Below, piece by piece: positions 32,760 through 40,612 of a stretch of 64,000 nucleotides of DNA; positions within the stretch are counted from its first letter, which is position 1; the number at the start of each line of letters is the position of its first letter. This DNA comes from Chryseobacterium taeanense (GTDB taxonomy: Bacteria > Bacteroidota > Bacteroidia > Flavobacteriales > Weeksellaceae). The position numbers and the translations under genes are program-made. A model generated the notes under the pieces. That model did no database searches, was not told where the DNA came from, and worked only from the letters and a program-made list of their open reading frames with translations. The stretch spans positions 1 through 64,000 of the forward strand of contig NZ_FNDW01000005.1 of the NCBI RefSeq assembly GCF_900099685.1. Reading direction: 5' to 3'.

Positions 32760-32784
32760 GAATAAAATTATTCAAACATAAGAG

Positions 32785-32810
32785 AAAGGCCGCTTTTAGC
32801 GGTCTTTTTT
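32785..32810 (+). terminator. terminator of the lipoprotein gene
   Basis: A 10-bp stem AAAGGCCGCT / AGCGGTCTTT with a 3-nt loop is followed by T residues. Confidence 0.85.
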
Positions 32811-32843
32811 ATGGAGTGGATTTGATTGACTAAATGTGCTATA

Positions 32844-32880
32844 AAAATCGGCGCGGAATTGAAAATTCCGCGCCGATTTT
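32844..32880. terminator. bidirectional terminator between the lipoprotein gene and tyrS
   Basis: A perfect 17-bp stem AAAATCGGCGCGGAATT / AATTCCGCGCCGATTTT with loop GAA. It serves mainly tyrS on the minus strand, where T residues follow. Confidence 0.85.
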
Positions 32881-32898
32881 CTTTATGAATAAGAAGTC

Positions 32899-34194
32899 CT
32901 AAATTACTTTTACAATAAAATAATTTTTCTTTCCTTTTTGAAGCAATAAAAATTTACCATCAATAAGATCACTCTCATTAGCCGTAAAAGTATCATTTAC
33001 TTTCTGTTTGTTTACGGAAATTGCATTTCCTTTGATCTCTCTGGAAGCTTCACTCTTAGACTTTAGAAATCCTGATTTTTCAGAAAGAAGATCAATAATA
33101 TTTATTCCCAATGCATCCTCTTTTCCGATCTCTTTCTGTGGAACACCATCGAAAAGTTCAAGGAAAATTTCTTCATCCAGACTTACCATATCTTCAGCGG
33201 TAGAACGTCCGAAAAGGATTTCAGAAGCTTTAAGAGCTTTTTCATATTCTTCTCTTCCATGAACCCAAACCGTTACTTCTTCCGCTAATTTTTTCTGAAG
33301 TTTTCTTTCGTTTGGAGCGGTTTTATGTTCTTCAACTAAAGTTTCAATTTCTTCTTTTCCTAAGAATGTGTAGAATTTAATGAATCTTTCGGCATCATCG
33401 TCCGTTGCGTTCAACCAGAATTGGTAGAATTTGTAAGGTGAAGTTTTCTTTTTATCGAGCCAGTAGTTTTCTCCGCTTTCTGATTTTCCGAATTTAGAGC
33501 CATCAGCTTTAGTAATTAAAGGAACAGTTAATGCAAATGCTTCTCCCTGAGCTTTTCTGCGGATTAATTCCGTACCTGTCGTGATATTTCCCCACTGGTC
33601 AGAACCTCCCATCTGAAGCTTTACATTATTGTTTTGATATAAATGCAGGAAATCATATCCCTGAATCAACTGATACGTGAATTCCGTAAAACTCATTCCT
33701 TCAGCACCGGATTCTCCTGAAAATCTCTTCTTCACGGAATCTTTTGCCATCATATAATTCACCGTAATATTTTTTCCTACGTTTTTTGCAAAATCTAGGA
33801 AAGAAATATTTTTCATCCAGTCGTAATTATTTACCAACTCGGCTTTGTTGGACTCGTTCCCTGAAAAATCAAGAAATCTTGAAAGTTGATTTTTAAGGCA
33901 GTCAACATAATGAAGCAGCGTTTCTTCATCCAGAAGATTTCTCTCCGCAGACTTCCCTGAAGGATCACCGATCATTCCTGTGGCACCGCCAACTAATGCA
34001 ATCGGTTTATGACCATGCTGCTGAAAATGAGCAAGTATTTTTATCTGAATAAGACTTCCGATATGTAAAGAATCTGCGGTAGGATCAAAACCGATATAAG
34101 CCGTTGTCATTTCCTTATTCAGTTGTTCATCCGTTCCGGGCATCATGTCTGCAAAAAGACCGCGCCATTTCAATTCTTCAATAAAAGAGTTCAT
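32899..34194 (-). CDS. tyrS: tyrosine--tRNA ligase
   Basis: This class I synthetase charges tRNA-Tyr. The HIGH-like motif is [10 protein letters not shown], the KMSKS loop is KFGKSESG, and the tyrosine-binding region holds [13 protein letters not shown] and [14 protein letters not shown]-terminal S4 RNA-binding domain covers about 365-431 ([28 protein letters not shown]). 431 residues, full length. Monocistronic. Confidence 0.97.
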   Translation of the reverse strand: MNSFIEELKWRGLFADMMPGTDEQLNKEMTTAYIGFDPTADSLHIGSLIQIKILAHFQQHGHKPIALVGGATGMIGDPSGKSAERNLLDEETLLHYVDCLKNQLSRFLDFSGNESNKAELVNNYDWMKNISFLDFAKNVGKNITVNYMMAKDSVKKRFSGESGAEGMSFTEFTYQLIQGYDFLHLYQNNNVKLQMGGSDQWGNITTGTELIRRKAQGEAFALTVPLITKADGSKFGKSESGENYWLDKKKTSPYKFYQFWLNATDDDAERFIKFYTFLGKEEIETLVEEHKTAPNERKLQKKLAEEVTVWVHGREEYEKALKASEILFGRSTAEDMVSLDEEIFLELFDGVPQKEIGKEDALGINIIDLLSEKSGFLKSKSEASREIKGNAISVNKQKVNDTFTANESDLIDGKFLLLQKGKKNYFIVKVI

Positions 34195-34299
34195 TATTTT
34201 TAACTTTAAAATTTAATGTGCAAAGATAATCATTTCAGGGAAATAAGGACTAAAGGAACATCTTCATTTATAACTCATGGAAACTTTTAATTTATTTTT

Positions 34300-34415
34300 C
34301 AGGAGCTATTTCCTGCTCTCCGCACTCGCTATTTTTTGGGTTTCGGGGGCGCGGCAAAGCCGCGCTCCCGAAACCCAAAAAATGAGCTCAGACAAATGCT
34401 GCGATCAGGGCTAAA
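34300..34415. repeat. intergenic element with 24-bp hairpin
   Basis: A 24-bp stem (34332-34355 with 34359-34382, one G-U pair, loop AAA) begins TTTTTTGGGTTTCGGG and is GC-rich at its tip, standing out from the AT-rich surroundings. It is flanked by CAGGAGCTATTTCCTG on the left and GCGATCAGGGCTAAA on the right. From general familiarity, such flanks around variable hairpins recur in flavobacterial intergenic regions. It could end transcription in either direction. Confidence 0.5.
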
Positions 34416-34467
34416 CTTCATTCGGTAATACAAACTTTACATAAAAATTCATTTCATATCATGCTCA

Positions 34468-34498
34468 TTGTATTTTCAGCTGAAAACGATTATATTTG
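34468..34498 (+). promoter_or_regulatory. promoter of the sigma factor gene
   Basis: TTG (34468-34470), 20-bp spacer, TATATTTG (34491-34498). The ATG at 34505 falls close to the expected start of transcription, so the mRNA may be leaderless. Confidence 0.6.
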
Positions 34499-34504
34499 TT
34501 AATA

Positions 34505-35065
34505 ATGAACGACGAACAATTATTCCAGCTTATTGCTAAAGCAAAGGAAAAAGACCAGAAAGCTCAGACCAGGCTCATCAACATCTTTTGGGTTGATGTT
34601 TTTTCTTTTGTAATGAAAAAAGTTCATGATGAAAATGATGCCGACGAAATTACGGTGAATGTTTTCTCTAAGGTTTTGTCAAAGCTGGATATGTATGATC
34701 CTCATTTTCAATTTAAAACCTGGGTGCTTACCATTGCCCAAAATACGATCATTGATTTCTGGCGAAGAAAAAGCCGTGAAAACCAGGACCCTACCGAAAA
34801 TCTAGAGGAAGTAAAAAATCAATATGCTAAATCTCCCGAAGAACTCATGATTTCAGACGAAGAACAGAAAAAGATTATTAAAATCATTGAGTCTTTAGAT
34901 GTGAATTATCAGGATATTATCAGATTACGATTCTTTGAAGAAAAAAGTATTAAAGAAATTGCAGAAGAATTGGGAATTTCTGTTGCCAATACAAAAGTTC
35001 GCGTGATGCGGGCAAAAAAGGTTTTGGCAGAGCTACTTAAGAATAATGAATTTAATGATAATTAA
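34505..35065 (+). CDS. RNA polymerase sigma factor, sigma-70 family (ECF type)
   Basis: A 186-residue two-domain sigma factor. Region 2 lies at about 25-95 (NDADEITVNVFSKVLSKLD, FKTWVLTIAQNTIIDFWRRK), and region 4 at about 125-180 with a helix-turn-helix (FEEKSIKEIAEELGISVANT, KVRVMRAKK). It fits the ECF class common in Bacteroidota. No anti-sigma gene is adjacent, which is unusual for the group. The ATG at 34505 was chosen because upstream codons lie in the promoter. Confidence 0.9.
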   Translation: MNDEQLFQLIAKAKEKDQKAQTRLINIFWVDVFSFVMKKVHDENDADEITVNVFSKVLSKLDMYDPHFQFKTWVLTIAQNTIIDFWRRKSRENQDPTENLEEVKNQYAKSPEELMISDEEQKKIIKIIESLDVNYQDIIRLRFFEEKSIKEIAEELGISVANTKVRVMRAKKVLAELLKNNEFNDN

Positions 35066-35112
35066 ATTTGAATAATAATCTGATTATAACTTTCATCAAT
35101 CCTGATCTTTGA

Positions 35113-35141
35113 TTGTTTCGATAAAAAAATCACTAACTTTG
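35113..35141 (+). promoter_or_regulatory. promoter of lipA
   Basis: TTG (35113-35115), 18-bp spacer, TAACTTTG (35134-35141), 14 nt before the ATG at 35156. Confidence 0.55.
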
Positions 35142-35155
35142 ACCCTCAATTTGAG

Positions 35156-36028
35156 ATGTACATGGAGGATTTAATTCAAAATACAACTGTTCAGAAACCA
35201 AAATGGATCCGTGTAAAACTTCCTACCGGTAAGAATTACAGAGAACTGCGAACTTTGGTTGATAAATATAAATTAAATACAATCTGCCAGAGTGGAAGCT
35301 GCCCGAATATGGGAGAATGTTGGGGAGAAGGAACGGCAACTTTCATGATTTTGGGAAATATCTGTACCAGAAGCTGTGGATTTTGTGGGGTAAAAACAGG
35401 AAAACCACTTGATGTAAACTGGGATGAACCTGAAAAAGTAGCTCGTTCGATAAAATTAATGAAAATCAAACATGCTGTTTTAACCTCGGTTGACCGTGAT
35501 GATTTGAAAGATATGGGATCAATTCTTTGGGCGGAAACCGTAAATGCAGTAAGAAGAATCTCCCCGGGAACGACAATGGAAACATTAATTCCGGATTTTC
35601 AGGGAATTACGAAACATATCGACAGATTGGTTGATGTAGCACCAGAAGTGATTTCCCACAATATGGAAACCGTAAAACGTCTTACGAGAGAAGTGAGAAT
35701 CCAGGCAAAATATGAAAGAAGCCTAGAAGTTTTACGATATCTGAAAGAAGCAGGACAAAGAAGAACGAAAACCGGCGTAATGCTTGGTTTGGGTGAAACT
35801 AAAGATGAGGTTTTCCAGACTATTGAAGACATCCGAAATGCAAATGTAGACGTTATTACTTTAGGTCAGTATTTACAGCCAACGAAAAAACATCTTCCTG
35901 TAAAAAGATTTATCACTCCCGAAGAGTTTGATGAGCTAGGAGACTTTGCGAGAAGTTTAGGTTTCAGACATGTTGAAAGTTCGCCTTTAGTCCGAAGTTC
36001 TTATCACGCAGAAAAACATATTCATTAA
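35156..36028 (+). CDS. lipA: lipoyl synthase
   Basis: This radical SAM enzyme inserts two sulfurs into protein-bound octanoyl chains. The auxiliary cluster cysteines lie in [13 protein letters not shown], the radical SAM cluster in [10 protein letters not shown], and the C-terminal Ser ligand in [10 protein letters not shown]. At 290 residues it is full length. Start at 35156, or two codons in at 35162 (MEDLIQN). No lipB is adjacent. Confidence 0.97.
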   Translation: MYMEDLIQNTTVQKPKWIRVKLPTGKNYRELRTLVDKYKLNTICQSGSCPNMGECWGEGTATFMILGNICTRSCGFCGVKTGKPLDVNWDEPEKVARSIKLMKIKHAVLTSVDRDDLKDMGSILWAETVNAVRRISPGTTMETLIPDFQGITKHIDRLVDVAPEVISHNMETVKRLTREVRIQAKYERSLEVLRYLKEAGQRRTKTGVMLGLGETKDEVFQTIEDIRNANVDVITLGQYLQPTKKHLPVKRFITPEEFDELGDFARSLGFRHVESSPLVRSSYHAEKHIH

Positions 36029-36033
36029 AATAT

Positions 36034-36064
36034 AAATCGCTTCATTCCGGAGCGATTTTTTTTT
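36034..36064 (+). terminator. terminator of lipA
   Basis: A 10-bp stem AAATCGCTTC / GGAGCGATTT (one G-U pair) with a 5-nt loop and T tract. Confidence 0.85.
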
Positions 36065-36243
36065 AACACCTAAAGTAATTAAATATTATATTTAATGATG
36101 TTTCAGATTTTAAGATTATGTTCTTTTTTAATTAATACTTAGTTTAAATTTGACTTTATAGGTTAATATAGTAGAAGTTTATATCATTTTGGTTAAAGCA
36201 AAAATGATTATTTCTGCCGAATTTTGCACTTCTAAAGAAGATA

Positions 36244-37440
36244 ATGAAAATAGATAAAAAAATTCTTCCGCTGGCAATCGGTGGTCTGGGAATAGGGACA
36301 ACAGAGTTTACCATTATGGGGTTGCTTCCGGATATGGCAAAATCTTTACAAATCAGCATTCCTGAAGCAGGACATCTGATCTCGGCTTACGCATTCGGAG
36401 TTGTGGTGGGAGCTCCTTTACTGATCGGCTATTCGGTCAAGTTTCCACCGAAAAAAGTACTGATGGCACTGATGGTCATCTTTACCTTGTTTAATGCCTT
36501 ATCTGCAATAGCACCAGACTATACCACGATGATGATTATTCGTTTCCTGTCCGGACTTCCGCATGGTGCTTTTTTTGGAGTAGGAACCGTAGTGGCTGCC
36601 AGAATGGCGACGAAAGGAAAAGAAGCATTTAATATTTCACTAATGTTTACAGGACTTACGATAGCCAATCTTGCCATGGTTCCTTTGGTTACCTATATTG
36701 GTCATACTTTTCACTGGAGATGGTATTTTGCCATTGTTTCGGTGATAGGTGTGGCGGCTCTTCTGTTTCTGAAGCTTTGGCTTCCTACGTTAAAGTCTGA
36801 TGAGGAAACGCACTTTATGGAAGAGATTAAATTTCTTAAAAGAAGACAGGCATGGTTTGTATTGATGATTACGGCAATTGGATTTGGTGGTTTATTTACC
36901 TGGTTTAGCTATATCACTCCACTTATGACTATTATTTCGGGGATAAAAGAAAGCTATATGGCTTATGTGATGATTCTTGCCGGAGCGGGAATGGTTGTAG
37001 GAAACCTTGTTGGAGGCTATCTTTCGGACAGGTTGAGTCCTGAGAAAACATGTTCTTTATTATTGTTTTTAATGATGATTTCTTTGATCGGCGTATTTTT
37101 TCTTTCGGAGTATCGCAATGTATCGCTTACGCTTACTTTTATATGCGGTGCTTTGTCGATGTCTGTTGCTGCACCTATCAATATTATGATGATGAAAGCC
37201 GCTCCAAAAAGTGAAATGATGGCTGCTGCCTTTATGCAGGCTGCTTTTAACATAGCCAATGCGATGGGCGCATTTCTTGGTGGGATTCCTTTAGAGAAAG
37301 GATATGCATACAATTATCCTCCATTAGTCGGAGTGGTAATGACCCTCATAGGCTTGATTATCAGTATGAGATACAAATATCTTTATGCGTCGCAGGTGAA
37401 ACCTGATCAGATTGCGGAATGTGCTTCCTGCGAAAAATAA
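36244..37440 (+). CDS. MFS transporter, AraJ-like
   Basis: A 12-helix inner-membrane transporter of 398 residues. The N-terminus (LPLAIGGLGIGTTEFTIMGL) and the helix 1-2 region match the arabinose-efflux/AraJ branch of the major facilitator superfamily. The family loop is FLSGLPHGAFFGVG, and the second-half motif is GGYLSDRLSP. The substrate is unknown; relatives export sugars or drugs. Monocistronic with its own terminator. Confidence 0.88.
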   Translation: MKIDKKILPLAIGGLGIGTTEFTIMGLLPDMAKSLQISIPEAGHLISAYAFGVVVGAPLLIGYSVKFPPKKVLMALMVIFTLFNALSAIAPDYTTMMIIRFLSGLPHGAFFGVGTVVAARMATKGKEAFNISLMFTGLTIANLAMVPLVTYIGHTFHWRWYFAIVSVIGVAALLFLKLWLPTLKSDEETHFMEEIKFLKRRQAWFVLMITAIGFGGLFTWFSYITPLMTIISGIKESYMAYVMILAGAGMVVGNLVGGYLSDRLSPEKTCSLLLFLMMISLIGVFFLSEYRNVSLTLTFICGALSMSVAAPINIMMMKAAPKSEMMAAAFMQAAFNIANAMGAFLGGIPLEKGYAYNYPPLVGVVMTLIGLIISMRYKYLYASQVKPDQIAECASCEK

Positions 37441-37444
37441 AAAC

Positions 37445-37482
37445 AGGCTGTCTCAATATTGAGACAGCCTTTAGTTTTTTTT
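37445..37482. terminator. bidirectional terminator between the MFS and SpoIIAA-like genes
   Basis: A perfect 26-bp palindrome AGGCTGTCTCAAT / ATTGAGACAGCCT, T-rich to the right and A-rich to the left, serves the two convergent genes. Confidence 0.85.
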
Positions 37483-37501
37483 GTATTGTTGAATAGGGTG
37501 C

Positions 37502-37882
37502 TTACGCATCTACTTCATTGCCGTTTTTGCACCAATATAAAGCGTTGTAAAGATTTCCTTTCGGAAAAGATTTAAATTCCCCGGGCATTAGAACACTGAA
37601 AATATCAGTAAAGTTCTGTACGCCTTCTTTGTCTGTAACAATTGCAGTTCTGTTCCACTTTGTTAAATTTTTTAATCCTACAAGCGCATCCTGTAACCAG
37701 GCTCCCATCGTAAAATTATCCAGATCTGTATCAAGATATAATAGATAATTTAGTTCGTTAAATTGATCCACCTTCTGTTTTACCCTCGGAATTACCAGGT
37801 TTTCAAAATCTTCTTTGGTCACTTCTCCTGTTGCATTGAAAGCCGCAACATTTTCCGGAGCTTCTGGAATAATCGTTATCAT
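37502..37882 (-). CDS. SpoIIAA-like (STAS/SEC14 fold) protein
   Basis: A 126-residue protein with the alternating beta-alpha pattern of the SpoIIAA-like family: NVAAFNATGEVTKEDFENLV, LLYLDTDLDNFT, WNRTAIVTDKEG, and the tail FPKGNLYNALYW. Such proteins are stress-associated in several bacteria but their role is not defined. No kinase or anti-sigma partner lies beside it. Single gene. Confidence 0.78.
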   Translation of the reverse strand: MITIIPEAPENVAAFNATGEVTKEDFENLVIPRVKQKVDQFNELNYLLYLDTDLDNFTMGAWLQDALVGLKNLTKWNRTAIVTDKEGVQNFTDIFSVLMPGEFKSFPKGNLYNALYWCKNGNEVDA

Positions 37883-38027
37883 ATTATAATATTTTTATTG
37901 TGGTTTAGATTTTAGGTTGATAACAAAAAGCAAACCATAATTAATATTCAGTTAATATAAAATTCAAATCTTTAAACATTGTGGTATTTTTTATTCTAAA
38001 TCCAATATAAGTTTATTGTAAAGGCAT

Positions 38028-38035
38028 TATTTTTG
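38028..38035 (+). promoter_or_regulatory. -7 element (TATTTTTG) of the lipocalin gene
   Basis: Matches TAnnTTTG, 31 nt before the ATG. No upstream element at the right distance was seen. Confidence 0.35.
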
Positions 38036-38066
38036 AAGCCTTATATACCACACAAATATTTTTATT

Positions 38067-38606
38067 ATGAGAACCATTTACAAAATAGTTATTCCCGTTT
38101 CGTTGGGAATGATAGGTTTATTTATCTTAAGTTCATGTTCGGTAGGAATTCCAAAAGGGGCAACTGCCGTACAAAATTTCAATGCCGACAAATATCTTGG
38201 AAAATGGTATGAGATCGCCCGCTTCGATTATAAATTTGAAAAAAATATGGATAACGTAACAGCTACGTATTCCAAAAATTCGGACGGAACGATAAAAGTA
38301 GATAATAAAGGATATAATTACATTAAAAAAGAATGGAAACAATCTGTTGGTGAAGCAAGATTTGTTGATGATAAATCGGTAGCGCATCTTAAAGTTTCAT
38401 TTTTTAAACCAATCTGGGCGGGCTATAATGTAGTCGATATTGACGATAATTATCAATATGCTCTGGTAATGGGAAACAGCTTAAAATACCTTTGGATTCT
38501 TTCCAGAACTAAAGAAATTCCTGAAAGCATCAGACAGAGATTTTTAGAAAAAGCAAAAAAAATAGGTTACAATACCGACGAACTCATCTGGGTAAAGCAT
38601 AATTAA
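38067..38606 (+). CDS. blc: bacterial lipocalin, outer-membrane lipoprotein
   Basis: A lipoprotein (LFILSSCSVG) with the lipocalin signature GKWYEIARFDYKFE and later YALVMG and YLWILSRTKEIP, matching E. coli Blc. It binds fatty acids or lysophospholipids in the outer membrane. 179 residues, monocistronic. Confidence 0.92.
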   Translation: MRTIYKIVIPVSLGMIGLFILSSCSVGIPKGATAVQNFNADKYLGKWYEIARFDYKFEKNMDNVTATYSKNSDGTIKVDNKGYNYIKKEWKQSVGEARFVDDKSVAHLKVSFFKPIWAGYNVVDIDDNYQYALVMGNSLKYLWILSRTKEIPESIRQRFLEKAKKIGYNTDELIWVKHN

Positions 38607-38613
38607 TTCAAAA

Positions 38614-38658
38614 ATGAGAAGCGGAAGCGTCAACAAGATTGATGCTTTCGCTTCTCAT
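38614..38658. terminator. bidirectional hairpin between the lipocalin and DUF7832-like genes
   Basis: A 20-bp stem (38614-38633 with 38639-38658, two G-U pairs), beginning ATGAGAAGCGG, lies between convergent genes. T tracts are poor. Confidence 0.7.
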
Positions 38659-38670
38659 ATAAAAGATGTA

Positions 38671-39147
38671 TTAATTTACCCCTCTATATTCCTTCCACTC
38701 CTCAAAACGATAATCAATGATCTGTTTCATAAGATCATAATTTTCGTATGTATCTTCAATATGATAAAAAGTTTCGTATTCATAATCATTTTCTTCAGCT
38801 TTAGCATCAAAAAGATTGACATAATCATCGGCAAATGAACTGAATTTGTTGCCGAAATCTGTCTCGTCTTTATAATAATCTTCCGCAAAAGCATTTCCCA
38901 TTGCATTCAGGTCGTATTCTGAAAATTTCCCGTCCATTGCATCCATAACAAACTCTGCTCCGGTGATTTTTCTATGCTTCAGTTGCTCGATTTCCTCTTG
39001 TGAATCCTCCAGCAGTTCCTTTGATGCTAGCCCTTTATCAATACACCAGTTGATAAACATTCCCGTGTGTGTGGCTCCGTTTTTCTCGACTAGACCTTCA
39101 GGGAAATCGCCGCCGTAATGCCAAGAAGCATCGTCATATTTCGACAT
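38671..39147 (-). CDS. DUF7832-like cytosolic protein
   Basis: A very acidic 158-residue protein beginning YDDASWHYGGDFPEGL, then ATHTGMFINWCIDKGL. This start is shared by a widespread family that I believe is DUF7832; the number is from memory. The function is unknown; relatives are often near polymorphic toxin or immunity genes, but nothing here supports that role. Single gene, divergent from cinA. Confidence 0.7.
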   Translation of the reverse strand: MSKYDDASWHYGGDFPEGLVEKNGATHTGMFINWCIDKGLASKELLEDSQEEIEQLKHRKITGAEFVMDAMDGKFSEYDLNAMGNAFAEDYYKDETDFGNKFSSFADDYVNLFDAKAEENDYEYETFYHIEDTYENYDLMKQIIDYRFEEWKEYRGVN

Positions 39148-39219
39148 ATCTTATTTATAGTTTTAAACAATTTTAACCAAAAATAGAAAAAATCAATTTA
39201 TATTGCCGGTCATGGAGAA

Positions 39220-39247
39220 TTTTCCGTCATTTGCGGAGAATTTTTTT
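39220..39247 (+). terminator. terminator-like hairpin just upstream of cinA
   Basis: A 7-bp stem TTTTCCG / CGGAGAA followed directly by T7 sits 14 nt before the cinA ATG, with no plus-strand gene upstream. It may be an attenuator or the end of a short transcript. GGAGAATTTT also occurs twice (39214 and 39235). Confidence 0.3.
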
Positions 39248-39260
39248 CAATGTTTAATAT

Positions 39261-40523
39261 ATGAAAAATGCTGTTCTCATTACTATTGGTGACGAAATCC
39301 TTTCCGGAAATACAGTAGACACCAATTCTAACTTCATCGCGAACGAACTCAAAAACATAGGAGTAAGAGTTTCACAGATACTTACTATCTCAGATGAAAT
39401 TGAAATTATTAAAAATGCTATTAAAGCTGCTTTCGAAATTGGTGATTTAATCATCACAACCGGAGGATTGGGACCTACAAGGGATGATAAAACCAAGAAA
39501 GCGATTGCAGAATTTTTCAATGATGAAATAGCTCTTGATGAAGAAACTTTTAATCACCTCAAAGCTTATATGGAACGACGTGGGCGTTTAGAAATTCTGG
39601 AAAGGAACCGCGAGCAGGCTTTCGTTCCGACAAAATCAAAAGTTTTTCAGAATCATTACGGAACGGCACCGTGCATGATGATGGAACAGGACGGGAAACT
39701 GCTTTTCAGCCTTCCGGGAGTTCCTTATGAGGTAAAACCGCTTATCAAAGATCAGATTATTCCTTATCTTCAGCAGAAGTTCAGCCTGAATTATATTTCT
39801 TCAAGAATCGTTTCCGTAGTGGGAATTCCCGAAAGCATTCTGGCCGATATGATCGAGGACTGGGAGCTGGCTTTACCACGGAATCTGTCGCTGTCGTATC
39901 TTCCTGTCGGAACCCGTGTTAAATTGCGACTCACGGCAACCGGCGAAAATGATGCAATTTTACAGCAGCAGCTTGAAGAGGAAATTCAGAAAGTATTGCC
40001 TTTAATTAAAGATCATGTCATTGCCACTTCAGAAGATAAAATTGAAAAGATTTTGGCTGAAATTTTATCGGAACGGAAACTGACGGTTTCAACGGCGGAA
40101 AGCTGCACAGGTGGAGAACTTGCGAAGATGATTACGTCGAATCCAGGCAGTTCTACCTATTTTCTGGGAGGAATTGTTGCGTATGCAACAGAAAAGAAGG
40201 TCGAGATTTTAAAGGTAAAAAAAGAAACGATAGAAGAATTTACAGTAGTCAGTGAACAGGTTGCTGCAGAAATGGCGGAGGGCTGCCAAAAGCTATTCAA
40301 AACTGATATTGCTTTATCTACAACAGGCGTTGCCGGTCCCGGAAAAGGAGAAGATGGTAAAGAGGTGGGAACCGTTTTTTATACCATTAAAGTTAACGAA
40401 AAAGTGGTAACCTCAAAACTCTATATGCCGCATCTGGATCGCCTGGATTTTATGCATTTTGTATCACAGAAGGTGATTCAGGATCTGGTTGGTATTTTAA
40501 TTTCAGATAAAAACCATTCATAA
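39261..40523 (+). CDS. CinA family nicotinamide-nucleotide amidohydrolase
   Basis: The N-terminal MoaB/MogA-like domain (TIGDEILSGNTVDTNSNF, TTGGLGPTRDDKT) is followed by a linking domain and a C-terminal PncC amidase domain (SAESCTGGELAKMITSNPGS, STTGVAGPGKGEDGKEVG). It recycles NMN to nicotinate mononucleotide in NAD salvage; some homologues also link to competence. The length of 420 residues is normal. Single gene. Confidence 0.93.
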   Translation: MKNAVLITIGDEILSGNTVDTNSNFIANELKNIGVRVSQILTISDEIEIIKNAIKAAFEIGDLIITTGGLGPTRDDKTKKAIAEFFNDEIALDEETFNHLKAYMERRGRLEILERNREQAFVPTKSKVFQNHYGTAPCMMMEQDGKLLFSLPGVPYEVKPLIKDQIIPYLQQKFSLNYISSRIVSVVGIPESILADMIEDWELALPRNLSLSYLPVGTRVKLRLTATGENDAILQQQLEEEIQKVLPLIKDHVIATSEDKIEKILAEILSERKLTVSTAESCTGGELAKMITSNPGSSTYFLGGIVAYATEKKVEILKVKKETIEEFTVVSEQVAAEMAEGCQKLFKTDIALSTTGVAGPGKGEDGKEVGTVFYTIKVNEKVVTSKLYMPHLDRLDFMHFVSQKVIQDLVGILISDKNHS

Positions 40524-40612
40524 AAAATATGAATTAAAATATTTTAAAAACAGAAAATTTTAAAGTAACAAATTTTAAATTAAACATACATATTGTATAA
40601 ATTGTAATTATA

